From positions 47,217,242-47,281,241 of the forward strand of contig NC_053037.3 of NCBI RefSeq assembly GCF_002575655.3: DNA of 64,000 nt, read 5' to 3'. Numbering within the stretch: position 1 is the stretch's first letter; each line of letters starts with the position of its first letter. The notes under the pieces are model-generated. The model had not been told where the DNA came from. It searched no databases and saw only the letters and a list, made by a program, of their open reading frames with translations. Shown in pieces: positions 40,309 through 51,810 of the stretch. The translations under genes were made by a program, and so were the position numbers. This DNA is from Aegilops tauschii subsp. strangulata (taxonomy: Eukaryota > Streptophyta > Magnoliopsida > Poales > Poaceae).

Positions 40309-41217
40309 TCAAACCTTGCTGGGCTTGAGGAAAACGTCGGTGAGGACGGTCTTTGACTGTAGCGACGCCTTGAGGATATCCAAACCCTGCAATGCAAGCG
40401 TGACGGTTGATTGATACTTGATGCGGATTCTTCAAGAACAGAGAAGGAACATGAAAACATCCATTTGACAGGGCATGTATGTATGTACCTCGTTGTAGCT
40501 GAGCTGCAGAGTCTTCTCCTCGAGCGCGCCGAGGTCCCTGACGCCGAATGTGTTGAGCAGGGTGATGCTGGACATGGAGGACATGGGCGTCACGGTGAGG
40601 TCGTCCATCACCGTGTACGTCACGATGCCCTGCACGAACCCCTTCCCGGTGACGCCGCCCGCCTCCTGCGCCGCCTGCCGTCCGGGCACCGCCGACGGCA
40701 CGAGCTTCAGCTCCTTGGACATCTGGCCGCCACACGACGGACAGGCGGTGCCTCTCGTGCCCGTCATGTAGCTACGGCAGCCGCTGCAAGAAAGCTGGCG
40801 GCCACACTCGTCGACGAGGTAGACGTGGTCGTAGTTGCGCGACCTATTGCATCCGAAAAACGTCGTCGGCTGGGGCTCAGGCTGGGCCCGGAGGGACGAC
40901 GGTGGGTGCGGCGAGCCTAAGAGGAGGGAGCTTTTGTTGCTGACGGCCGGGGATAGGACGGCGGGGTGGAGGAGCGCGTCCTTGGCGGCGCCGGGCTGGA
41001 CGTAGGTGCCGTCGAGCTTCTCGACGCTGGCGTAGAGGCTGCCGACGCTGCCGACCATGGAGCCCTTCCCGAGCAGCTTGACGGCGGTGCCGACGGGCAG
41101 GGAGAGGAGGGAGAACAGGAAGTCCACCACGTCCTTGCCCGCCTCCGCGAACAGCACGCGCCGCGCCTTGGTGTCCACCAGCAGCTTCATGCTCAGCGCG
41201 GCCGCGGTGGTCGCCAT
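40309..41217 (-). CDS. DUF674 family protein
   Basis: Two exons on the minus strand: 41217-40489 (243 codons) and 40386-40309 (26 codons with TGA), joined at GAG|GTACAT ... TTGCAG|GGT in phase 0; about 268 aa, normal for the family. Function of DUF674 is unknown; it is a plant-specific family often present in clusters. Seen: N-terminal SMKLLVDTKARRVLFAEAGKDVVDFLFSLL (blocks MKLLVDTKARRVLFAEAGKD and FLFSLLSLPVGT), a middle part with Cys pairs (CSGC, CPSCGGQM), and the family C-terminus MSSITLLNTFGV, LGALEEKTLQL, LKASLQSKTVLTDVFL. The start at 41217 is chosen because the family N-terminus begins here, though the frame stays open upstream to 41637. The gene looks intact. Confidence 0.88.
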
Positions 41218-41338
41218 TCTGCAGTCTGGCTGGACTGGCTGCCCTGTGTGGTGGTGAGGAGTGAGTGAGGAGATCGAAATAGGCTTGACTACTGGTACAG
41301 TGGTACTGCGACGACACCAAGAGCGAAGTGTACTCTCG

Positions 41339-41346
41339 TATTTAAA
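41339..41346 (-). promoter_or_regulatory. Possible TATA box of the DUF674 gene
   Basis: TTTAAATA on the minus strand about 120 bp upstream of the start codon. Position is typical; no transcript evidence. Confidence 0.35.
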
Positions 41347-41591
41347 GGGAGAGCAGAGGTGGCCATCTGGTTGGATTGAGGTGACGGGACGAGCGAGGTA
41401 GGATTGAGGCAGACCGTAGACGTGTGGCGAGAGAGAAACGATTTGCATGGAGTGCGATGGCAGTGACGACGGGAGCGCGCAGGGCAGTCCATAGGCGCGG
41501 TGGCCGTGATGAGCTGACTGCAACCTCCCGGCTGACGAGACGAGGTGCCGGCACCGGCCAACACCACGCCATGCAGACGGGACGTTACTAA

Positions 41592-44204
41592 GAGCAAGTC
41601 GAATAGGGCGACCCAAACGGACCGTGCATTTGTCCACTTTTTTGTTTGTTTAAGTCGGCCGCCTATCCGGCGTCCGCTCAGTTTTGCATTTGGATCGGCA
41701 ATGCGCTCAACGCGTCGACCCATTTCATGTCCGCATTCAACTTTTAAATAAAAAAGGCCCGCGTCCGATCATGCCAGCGGCCATGTCTCATGCCGGCACC
41801 ATGCCAGCGCCGGCATACAATGTCGGCTTCAGAAAATACCACAGTTCATGCTGGCGCATTCACCAGCCGGCCGGCACACATGCCAGCACACAAATAATGG
41901 TGGGACTTGAGTTCAACCACGCCATTGCGGCTCCTGTGGTCATGCCGGCACACCTGCCGGCATACAAAAAAAGATGGCCCTCGACGCCATAGATCACTCG
42001 TCGTCGAACTTTAGCATGTCGGCCTGCATCTTTTCGAAGCACGGCCTCTTCCTTGGCGACAAGGTGTTGAGATCCACCTTCATGATCTCCACCCCGGTCA
42101 TCATGCTTGCAAGAGCCACTTCTTTCGCCTTTGTCTTGGCGTTGGCGGCCTCGATCTCTAGCATCTTGGCTTGCTTCTCCGCCTCGAGCTCGAACATCTT
42201 GGCTTGCTTCTCGGCGTCAAGATCAAGCCTCCTCCTTTGGATCTCCATGAAAGCATCCATTTGCTCCGCCTTGAAACGCCGGCGCTCCTCCTCCCTTGAG
42301 TCCTTCTTATTCATCATGTCGTCCACGCTTGCGATCAAGGCGTTGGTGGTCGCATCTCGCTTGTCCTCCTTCTTGGAGTTGGTCTCCCCCCGCGGCCGTG
42401 CCGGCTCGCCCTTCCCAACATCCTCCACGGCGCCCTTCCCCCCACGTGCCTTGAGTGCGGCATATTGTGTCTTGAACTTCTCTTCGTCCTTGATGACCCG
42501 AAGCAATGAGAGAGGTTGAAGCACTTGCCATTGTGTTGAACCTTGAATGCCTCCAAAGCTTGAAATGCCTACAAAATGTTTCCGTGCAAGCATATGGGCA
42601 AGTGATAGCAAATGAAGACGTAAAAGGATGATCTTGATGGCATAAAAGAGGGCAGCTTGCTTGCTATCATACCATGTCTTGCATGCCGATGCCGCTCACG
42701 GGGCGGGCCTTGACGCTCTCAAGGGTGGCGCAAAACTTGTTGCACTCTTGTTGGATCACCCTCCACCGCTTGAAAATGGAGACCCACCCGCGCGTGCTCA
42801 CAAATTGGTAAGGTGGAAACTTCTTGCGCTCATGAAACTCGCGGTGCACACGAGTCCAAACGGTCGAATGCTTTTGCTGGGCGCCCGTCTTTGGGTCTTG
42901 TCCAATGTCTCGCCAACACTCGCAAAGAAGCTTGTCCTCGGCAGTTGTGTACGCCCTTCATGCGCTTGCTCTTGCGCTTCGGCTTAGGACCGGCGGTTTG
43001 GTTGGCGAGCTCGTCCTCGAACAAAGGCTCCACTTCGATGTCGCACTCGTCCTCTTCCTCTAGCCCATAGTCCTTCGGGAACTCGTGGTCGAGGGGGAAG
43101 CCGTCCAGGTCGATGCCGACCTGATCACGCATGAAGGCCGCCTGATAGGGATCATAGCCAACGGCCGGCGTGAACGCCCCGCGGCCGTCCTGGCTTTGTG
43201 TCTCGTCGGGATCGTAGCCAGCGCCCGGCGCACCACCCTCGAAGATGAGGTTTTGCATGTATTCCTCGTCGACGGCGGACGGCATCTCGAACAGGTTACG
43301 GGCGTCCGGGAGCCCGCCCGCCGGCGTCTGTCGCGCGCGTTTCCTCGTGTCGCGGGACAACGAGCCACCTACCACCGGGGTGGCGTTGAGGTCGATGGGC
43401 GCGGGCGCGGGCGTGGAAGGCGCGACCACGCTCACGTCGGGTGATCACTCCCCGGAGAGGCGGGAGGCCTGCGGGTAGACGTGGAAGCCGGGGACCGGGT
43501 TGCAAGCCGACGCGCGGGGTGAGTCGGGCAGCACCATCCGAGGAAACGCCGACTAGCCGGTGCTGGCCGCGGTGACGGCGGCTTGGAGAACGCTGTGCTG
43601 GCTAGGGTTTACCCCTAGCATGTAGAGCGCCTCCCTCGTTGCCGCGGCGACGCGGGCGTTGGTGAACTCCTGCTGCGCGGCGGCGACGGCGGCGGCCTGC
43701 GCGGCGGCCTCATCCCTCGCGTCCGCGGCGTGCCTCCGGCCCTTCCTCTTGGCCGACTCCCTTGCCCGTTGTTTGGGCGTCAGCGCCTTCTTCGGGTTGG
43801 TCGCGGCGGCGGTCTTGCGCGGGGCACAAGGCTTGCCTTTCCCGGAGGGGGCGACGGCGCCGGACGAGGCGAGGCCGACAGCGGCGTCGAGGTCGAGGTC
43901 GATGGCGTCCTCCATGGCTGGTTGGGGGACGGGGGCGCGCGACGGGAACGTTTTTAGGGAAAATGGAGGGAAATGTTGGTGGCTGCCAGCGACCGGCGGG
44001 CCCAGGGAGAAGAGTAGGCGCGCGCGTGTCCGTCTCGTATCCACGCCGATGCAAATCCGGCATAAAATTGAGCCTGGAATGGATCGCCCGCAGACGAAAA
44101 ACGGACGCGCGTCCGTTTGGGTCGGCGCGTTGGGCCGCCACTTTTGTCCGCGCCGACCCAAACGGACGCGGGCGGACGAAATGGGTCGCCCATTGAAGTT
44201 GCTC
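41592..44204. mobile_element. PIF/Harbinger-type element carrying only ORF1
   Basis: Left end GAGCAAGTCGAATAGGGCGACCC and right end complement GAGCAACTTCAATGGGCGACCC are inverted repeats, flanked by the 3 bp duplication TAA (41589-41591 and 44205-44207), the PIF/Harbinger hallmark. The 2613 bp body carries a broken ORF1-like gene but no DDE transposase. It inserted about 370 bp upstream of the DUF674 start codon. Confidence 0.82.
41994..43916 (-). pseudogene. Harbinger ORF1: Myb/trihelix-like protein with NAM-associated C-terminal domain
   Basis: ATG at 43916; frame interrupted by TAG at 43553-43555 and TGA near 43445, resumes (VVAPSTPAPAPIDLNATP) to about 42945 where a frame change occurs, then a trihelix-like stretch (LLCECWRDIGQDPKTG, VWTRVHREFHERKKFPP) to 42667 and, after a probable intron, a charged helical tail to the stop at 41994: RREEERRR-type SREEERRRFKAEQMDAF, EKQAKMFELEAEKQAKMLE. 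This tail is the NAM-associated domain found in many grass copies. Such proteins help Harbinger transposases bind DNA. At least three lesions, so a pseudogene. Confidence 0.75.
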
Positions 44205-44491
44205 TAATGGCGTGGTCTGAGAAAATAGAGGGTCGAGTGAATTGCTTCTGGCTTGCGTGATCTTTTTCTGATTCGAGTTAAATGACTTAAATCTAGCTTG
44301 CGTGATCTGCGGTGCTGCAGCAGGGATTTGTGATAGGAGCAGAGCTATTGTGATGAGCAGGATTTGGCACAACTTTTCACGCAGGCCGGGTCGATCCGTC
44401 GCGTCGTCGCCTCTGCCTTGAAGGTTTTTGCCCCGCGCGAGTCTCGAGCCAAGAGATTTATGTGATCAAGACTGTTACGAATAAATTAGTA

Positions 44492-44793
44492 CTCCTTTCA
44501 TTTTCTTATATAAGTCCATAAACTCAAATTACAGGTATAAAAATAAAATTTAATGATTACTTTGCAAGTCAATTTTTTTTCTCGTTAATCAGGATCATTA
44601 ATATGCATGCATGCATGCAAGGAAGGAATGAAAAAGAAGTAGCACAATATCATGATGAATACATGCATGGAAGCATTAAATAAATTGCTAGTACGAGAAA
44701 ACATCATTAAATTTTGTCTCGGTTACTGTTAGTAGACTTGTATAGATGCAAATTATATCTACATAGTGACCTTGTATAAGGGAATGCAGGAAG
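44492..44793. mobile_element. Stowaway-like MITE
   Basis: Left end CTCCTTTCATTTTCTTATATAAG and right-end complement CTTCCTGCATTCCCTTATACAAG form imperfect inverted repeats, with TA on both sides (44490-44491, 44794-44795). Length 302 bp, with a (TGCA)n palindrome near 44602-44620. Confidence 0.65.
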
Positions 44794-44795
44794 TA

Positions 44796-45440
44796 TTAGT
44801 TTTAGGCTAATTAGGCAGTCAATTATTCCTTAGAATATTCTGCATGGCAGTTTAGATACTGCGTTGTCCAGACGCTGTTCCTAGCGAACCGTCGCTGCAT
44901 CTTTCCGAATCGATACCAACATTGTAACCGACTTGTACTTGCGACTGTTCAAGAGATATAAATACATGCAGTCATTATCAATGAAATCACTCCATTCACT
45001 TCAATCTTTTTTGTTTCTGTTCATGTTATCATGCACGCATCGCTCTAGTACAAAGATAATAGGCCAAGAATAAGAAAGGTGAGAACAATGGCATCCTTGC
45101 CGGACCTTGCTTTTGCCTTTGCACAGGTTCGTTGCCGGGGAGCATCGCTGTTTCCATCTTTCTCGACGAACTTTTGGTCTGGCCACTGTTCATCATCAGA
45201 ACTTTGGACGCCACCATCAGCGGAAGCGGTGCGGTGAGGTCCTTGTCGGAGAAGTAATGATTTGCCCTCTCCTCGATCCTTTTGACCAGAATGCTCCAAG
45301 CGGCGCCGACACATCACGGGCCAAAAAGACTAAACAGTCAAAATCTTTGAAATACTAAATGTGTATAAAAATAGTTTAAATATATATTTAAGATGTAGAA
45401 TGTGCATGGAAAAAGTAGGCATCAAGCAATATATATTAAA
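44796..45440. other. No gene recognised
   Basis: The stretch around 44955-44995 (ATATAAATACATGCAG then TTATCAATGAAATCA) looks like the transcription start region of a Copia LTR, but no ends could be set. Confidence 0.35.
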
Positions 45441-45444
45441 AAAA

Positions 45445-45755
45445 TGTTGATCATGTATTTCCAAAATGTTAAATGTGTGCAGATAAAATATTCTGATGTA
45501 TACTAAAATAGTACAATGTTTATATCGACATAAAAATATATGTTTAAAAATATTAAACATGTAATTCTAAAATTTTAAATGTGTGTATAAATAATATTCC
45601 TGATGTATGCAAACAATTGCAAAATATGTATAAAAAGGGTAAAAGATAGATATGAAAACATAAGTTCTCAAAAAATGTTAATCATGTATTTACAAAATTG
45701 TTAAATGTGAACAAGAAAAATGTTCCTGATGCATTAAAAATTGTACAATGGAAAC
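45445..45755. repeat. Degenerate tandem repeat, about three units of 105-120 bp
   Basis: The block AATCATGTATTT-ACAAAATTGTTAAATGTG (variants at about 45445, 45550 and 45685), each followed by ATTCCTGATGTAT-like sequence, recurs three times. AT-rich; typical of internal parts of DNA transposons. No ends found. Confidence 0.7.
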
Positions 45756-46711
45756 GAACAAAACCAATAAAAACTGAAGAAGACAAAGAAAGAAATGCAA
45801 AAATGCAGTGAAAGCCGAAAATACAAACAAATAGGAACAAAGAAGAAGATAAAAAAACCGTAAAACCCATGAGAGTAACAACAAACGGAAGAAAAAACAG
45901 AAAACCGTAAACCCATGAAGAAACAAAAATACAAAAAAGAAAACCAAAATAACAGAACGAAAACTAAACGAACTCGAACGAAAAACCAGCGAACGTAAAA
46001 GAGCAAACGAAAATTGGCCGGCCCATAGCTACCGCACGCCCATGGCCATTTCCCATCTCCCTGGGGCCCGACCAAAAAAAAGAGCGGGAGCGAGCACGCT
46101 GCGCGCCGGCCGCCTGGCCATTTCCCATCGGCCTTTTCCGTCGCCGCGTCCCGGTTTCGAAAAGAGTTTCGTCCCCAATCTCTTCCCCCTCTCTCGGACC
46201 CGTCGCGCCGCCGGCGAGAGAGAGATCCCCGCCGAGATTCCGGGAGAGACCCCCGCCGCGATGCCGAGAAGGTGGCAGGTCTGGGGCCGGCCCGATGGCA
46301 GCCAAGTCTGGATCCCCGCCCCCGACCCCCACGCGCCGCCACCGCCGCCCGCCGCGGCCCCGCCTCCTCCGCCGGGGCGCGCGGCGGGGACAGCCGCCGC
46401 TTCACTCGAGGGCGCGCCGGTCAAAGGTACGGCCCTATCGTTCTTTCATTGGATTCCGTCGTAGAAATGGCGCTGGATACTGACGTGACTGGCCCCTCTC
46501 CTGCTTCCTCTTTCTCCGATCCGAAACCCTAGGCTGGGGCGCTGCTGACGGATGCAGCGTCGAGTCCATGGCCGACCTCCTCGTCCAAGGTACTCTGCCT
46601 CCTCCCTTCACCTCTTCTATTTGGTCCTATCACTCTGTCAGTGTGAGCAACTGAGCACGCGTGTGCCCCTACCTGCATCCTCGCCTATTGAAATGGCTGC
46701 GCGCGTGCTCA

Positions 46712-47722
46712 AGCATCTCTAACCGATCCCTATATGGCCTTATCCTCTAACTCCTCAAATTTGCTCCTCTAAAAATTGGCGGTTCCTAGCCGAATCCTTA
46801 AACTTAACTCCTTCAAAAAAAACTAAACACAAATTCATGCAAATTTGATTCAAACTAGTTCATCAAACTCGATTTGAACTTGATTCAGACTAGTAGCATA
46901 AACTATATTACTACATAAATTTAATGGAAATCTAAACTAAAATTGCATAAAAACTAAAATCCGACCAATCGGTATCGAAGGGGAAGTTGAACCGCGCTGA
47001 TGCGCCGTGGAGGTGCATTGACTACATATCGTACGCCTGCGCCGCAGACTGGTAGGAGCCGATACAGATGCGGCGGTGGGTTTCGCGGTCCGTGATCTCG
47101 GCCATCCACGTCAACTATGACCACTGTCGCACGCCGAGGCACCTACTCTGCGGCGCCGGTGGCGGTGTCAGGTCGGGGAACCGGGAGGAGGACGCTCCGC
47201 CGCGGGAGGATCCGCCAAGACCTCAGGCTTCGGACGACTATGCATGGAGGCGTGGATCTACGCGTCTAATCGGCGGCGGTGACCTGCGACGGTTGGAGCT
47301 GGCCATTTGGGCGGGACGGCGCTGAAGTGGATGCGGGGGCTCGTTGACGGGGATGCGGGGTGCTAAGTAGGGTTCCTGAAGGGATTGGGCGGTGCTCGAG
47401 TGGATGCAGTGGCTCACCGACGGGGATGTGGGGTGCTAAGTAGGGTTGCCAAAGGGATTGGGCGGCGCCTGAATGGATGAGGTCGAGGGGAAATTTTGTA
47501 CTCCATGAGTGGGCGGCCGAGTATATTAAGAGCTGGTGCAGCTGCAGAGTAAATTTTTTACTCCTCTAACGCCGACAAGGGATCGGTTAGGTGCGGTTTA
47601 GAGGAGCAAAACCGGAATTTTACTCCTCTAACGCCGACAAGGGATCGATTAGGTGTGGTTTAGAGGAGCAAAACCAGAATTTTACTCCTCTAACGCCTTT
47701 TAAGGGATCGGTTAGAGATGCT
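46712..47722. mobile_element. DNA transposon (Tourist/Harbinger-like, non-autonomous) in BRCA2-like intron 2
   Basis: Left end AGCATCTCTAACCGATCCC and right-end complement AGCATCTCTAACCGATCCC are identical inverted repeats. The 1011 bp body contains an 80 bp tandem repeat (about 47325-47480: GGATGCGGGGTGCTAAGTAG) and a 67 bp tandem repeat near the right end (CTCCTCTAACGCCGACAAGG at about 47561 and 47625). No clear target duplication. Confidence 0.7.
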
Positions 47723-47884
47723 CTTTCTTATGTGTATACCGTCTTAGCGTTTGAACGCAAATATAACACAACATGCTTTTAAAAAAGCTGGTGATTGGCC
47801 TGTTGTTACTGATGCGATCTGCAGCTCGGAACAAGCTACTCGAAGGTGATGGGATGGCCGGAGCAACCGTCGATGCTGGAAAAG

Positions 47885-50800
47885 GTGAGCTGTTCTGCAC
47901 TGGATCGGGAAGACCGGTGTCTGTCAGTGAGAGAGCTATAAGGAGGGCCAGGGCGTTTGTCGGGGAGGAGGTGGAGAAGGCTGGCATTAAGAGAAGTAAG
48001 AGCTTATGTGTCCAACTTTTGGTTTGCTTTGGTCAAATTGTTCCGTTGTCCGTTTCTGCATGTTTTGTGCTGGGCTGACCAGATTTTGTGTTTAAGAGCA
48101 ATCATTTGGCGATGTATCTGATGTAGAGGGCGAATTGAGAGAAATGGACGCCCCATTTAGAGGTAGGACTTGCTTTCACCTTTTTCTCTGTACAGACAAG
48201 ATTGAATGTTGCAACAATAGCCACAGAGTGCCTTGGTTTGATAGCTGTACGAACTTTATTTTCTTGAGGTTATGCATCACTATCAGTTTTCCATCTTAGG
48301 AAATTTAGGTGGAGTGCATAACACCGCCATGCCCCCATTGTTCCAAACTGGATCAGGAAAAGCGGTCTTGCCGGGCAGGAACTCAATCCAGAAGGCAAGA
48401 GCTATTTTAGAAGGTAGGAAGTTTGACACCTGTTTACTTTCTATGTAAATGCTGAAAGTGCTTTGTTATCACTTTGTTCATGTTGACATTTATATGGCTC
48501 GGAGTAGTTTAGGATTTGTCCATCCTCTGTATTGTTAGAAATCATTTCATAATTAATAAAACTAGAATATTTATCAAATTACCCAGATTTTCTGCAGCTG
48601 CCTGACTATTTGTTATACTTACAACTGAAGATATATTTAGATGTGCTTAGCTTGTTGAGCATTTCTACTTCATAGTAATATACAGTGACTTAACATAGTT
48701 TTATACTTTTATTTATACTAATTAGGGTCCACCAAATTGATGGCTGTACATTTCTTTTTGTTTGTGAGAACTTCTGGTATATTTTCCAGTTTTGCTTAGC
48801 AATTTTTTTCAAAGGTGTCACTTTTGTTGCACAATAGATGTTGATAGTGCTGCTGGTGCCGTACAACCAATGTTCCGTACTGGAATGGGTAGGCCGGTTC
48901 CTGTGAACCGGACCTTTATTGATAAGGCAAGAGCTGTTTTGGAGGGACAAACAGCTGCAGAACAAGGCCATTCTGATGAGAGTAATAAGAGTTTTGGATA
49001 GTTTCTTAAAGAAATAAATTCCAAGCAGGCCTTAAATTTTTTAATAACTGACCCCTCTGTCAGCAGGTGTGGACGGCATGGAACAGTTTCCATTGTTCCA
49101 AACTGGCTCAGGAAGAGTTGTATCAGTCAGTTCTGCATCTGTTCAGAAAGCTAAGTCTGTGTTGAAGGATAATAATACAAGCGAGGGTGAGCTTTGCTTA
49201 TTCTGCTATTTGAATTCGGAGCAAATGATCTTGCCTAGTTATTGTGAAACGCACGCCTTTTTTGGTGGCCTAACCAGCCTATGATGTTCCAAACTGGTTC
49301 AGGCAGACCAGTCACGATCAGTGAAAGATCCATTGAGAGATCTAGAGCTGCGGCGAATGAGGGAGATGCAGAAAAGAGCGGTAAGATTGGAGTACCTGGG
49401 TCTTTTAAAAAAGCTTGGACTATCTGTCTTTTGATTTATCTAAACAGCTACACACCATTGTTTCTAAGTGGTACTCTTTGTGTAGGACATTGGGATACTG
49501 GTTGCCAGTTCCCAATGTTCCAAACAGGATTAGGGAAGCCTGTTGCTGCGAGCTGGAGCTCGGTTCAGAAGGCAAGCGCAGTATTGGGGGAAGAAAAAAC
49601 TAAAACAACTGGTACATAGACATATGGCCTTGTTATTTGTTTGTGTGACGTTAATGCAGAAGATAAACATTTTTTCTTTGTATTCTTTGAGATTCAGGAC
49701 ACGGAGATAGCAGTGTTTGTGCCACAACTCTTCAAAGTGAAACACCAAGGTCTGTTTTGATGAGTAGCAGTTTGATCATGACTGATAGAAGTGTTACACC
49801 GAATGGAGATAGCGCAATGCAAGGTACTTGACTTTCTCAAGTTGACTTTGTCTGTGTTACCGACACATCTGGGGTGTTGTTCCTCATATATTGAACATTC
49901 TTTTTCAGTCACTCGAATAGAGAAAAGCCAAGAGGGTGGCAACCACTTGCCCTTGTTTCAAACTGGGTTAGGGAGGTCAATTGCTATAAGTAAGAGCTCA
50001 GTTAAGAGGGCAACTGCAGTTCTGGAGCCAAGGAATATTGCAAAGGAATTGGAAGGTAAATTGCTCTCTAAACACACAACATGGTTCAAGTGTGCTCTCT
50101 TGTCACTAAATTTGTGATAAATGTGCATTTATATTTACTGACAATAAATTTTCTGTCTGTAAGATGAAGCTCATTTAGATGGTGGCCATGACACTCCCAT
50201 GTTCAAAACTGGATTAGGAAGGTCTATCTTAGCAAGTGATGAATTGTGTATCTTAGAGGCTGAAGAAGCAGTCAAAAGTGGTACTTTCATGTTCCGAATT
50301 AAGAGTTCTTGCACATGGGTGTAAAAAAGTAGGTTTCTTTTAAAGTCTGCACTCAGTTAACAATTGCTTCGTATGTGCAAACCAGTAAACAATTACGACG
50401 GAGAAGCCTTTGTTGAAGAGGCAGCGTTCCAAGCTGGAATACAAAAGTTTGTACCCCAAAATAGAAGTTCAAGTCATAAGGCCAGTATGCTTTTGGAGCA
50501 ACGAAACTTCACGGAGAAAGGTAGTTTTTGGAATCATTGGGTTATATAGTGGGGTATTTACAGAGTTCTTTACATTTGGGTTTTGAAAGTAACTTGAGAC
50601 TCCCTTTCCCATTACTTTGACATACGCGATATTATTTTGGAAGGATACGAAGACTGTGGAGGTCAACTACCCATGTTTCGAACCGGATCTGGAAAGTCAG
50701 TCTTGATTAGTGAAAGCTCAATGCAGAAAGCAAAGGCTGTTCTGGAGGAAGAAGTCAAAATAAACAGAGGTATAACAGCTGATCGAACTTTTCTGAGACT

Positions 50801-51810
50801 TTCACTGATGCAGCCACTGCTACTTTATTTCAATAGAAGATAGTATAAAAGTTCGGTGTGCATGTCTAGTTGAAATGTCTATTCTCAAACTAGCCCTTTA
50901 GTTCATTTGTACAATACCGCTCAGCCCATAGGTTAGCTAACCATCACACATTCTGTTATAGCAGTGCTAGACTTTCGACGCAGCTGTTTATTGCTAGACT
51001 GGTGTGCTAATCCCAAGGTTCTGTAATGCTTTTTAGTAAAAATTGGACCAACTTAGCAGAAGTGAAGCACCGAACGACCAATGTGTAACCTGATTATGTT
51101 GCAGCTTTCATTTAGAATGGTACACTTATTGCCTTCGACTTTTGAGGCAGCTGTTTAGCCTATTCTGTCTAGAATGTATCATTCTTAAATCATAATAAGC
51201 AAATGTATGATTCAATAGTACCAAATGTCAAGCATACAATGTATGATCACGGTGAGCTGTCCAATGATCAAGTCAGGCATTGGAGTGGCATGTTGATGTG
51301 GTAACATGCATTTCTTTATTGCATAATATTAGTGCATTTTAATTTGTACACATTTGCCATTTAAAGAGGTCTGATCGTGAGTTATTCTTTGTAGATAATC
51401 ATAATCTCCTTAACTTGGACAAAAATATTCCTGTCTTTGCTTCACCTCTCAAGACAAGCTGTGCAAGAACAGTTATTATATCTTCAGCTGGTGTATCTCG
51501 AGCTGCTACTTTGTTGGGCTTGGAGGAGAATACCCTTTCAACACAATTTTTTGGACATGTGGGCGATAAGCTTGGCACAAAAATAAATTTTGAACGGAAA
51601 AAATCCAGAACAGAAGCTTGGCCTTGCATCTGGTCCAACAGAAAACCAAGTGCATAAGGAACCACACCGGCCATTTGAACTTTCTAATAACACAGTTTCT
51701 GATTCTGGTGAGCATTCTATCAGATTCAGTACCGCGGGAGGCAGATCAATGGCTATTTCTAGTGATGCACTTCAACGCGCGAGAAGCCTTCTGGGTGAAT
51801 CTGATCTTGT
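47885..51810 (+). repeat. BRC repeat array (up to twelve repeats)
   Basis: Consensus FxTGxGxxVxxSxxSxxKAxAVLxE. Repeats at about: 47888 (FCTGSGRPVSVSERAIRRAR), 48338 (LFQTGSGKAV), 48868 (MFRTGMGRPV), 49090 (LFQTGSGRVV), 49281 (MFQTGSGRPV, out-of-phase exon), 49515 (MFQTGLGKPV), 49955 (LFQTGLGRSI), 50197 (MFKTGLGRSI, tail degenerate), 50425 (AFQAGIQKFV, degenerate), 50670 (MFRTGSGKSV), 51430 (VFASPLKTSCARTVIISSAG, last-but-one type) and 51717 (RFSTAGGRSMAISSDALQRA). Exon 49698-49823 has no BRC core. In BRC repeats the F-x-x-A/G element and the following LxxE-like helix pack on RAD51. Confidence 0.9.

Noticed and set aside
41218..41637. Extension of the DUF674 frame upstream to a start at 41637.
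   Set aside because: The family N-terminus (MKLLVDTKARRVLF) begins a few residues after the ATG at 41217, and a TATA-like box lies between; the upstream part looks like 5' UTR and flank.
43659..44207. Plus-strand GC-rich frames of 75-182 codons.
   Set aside because: Antisense shadows of the Harbinger ORF1 pseudogene.
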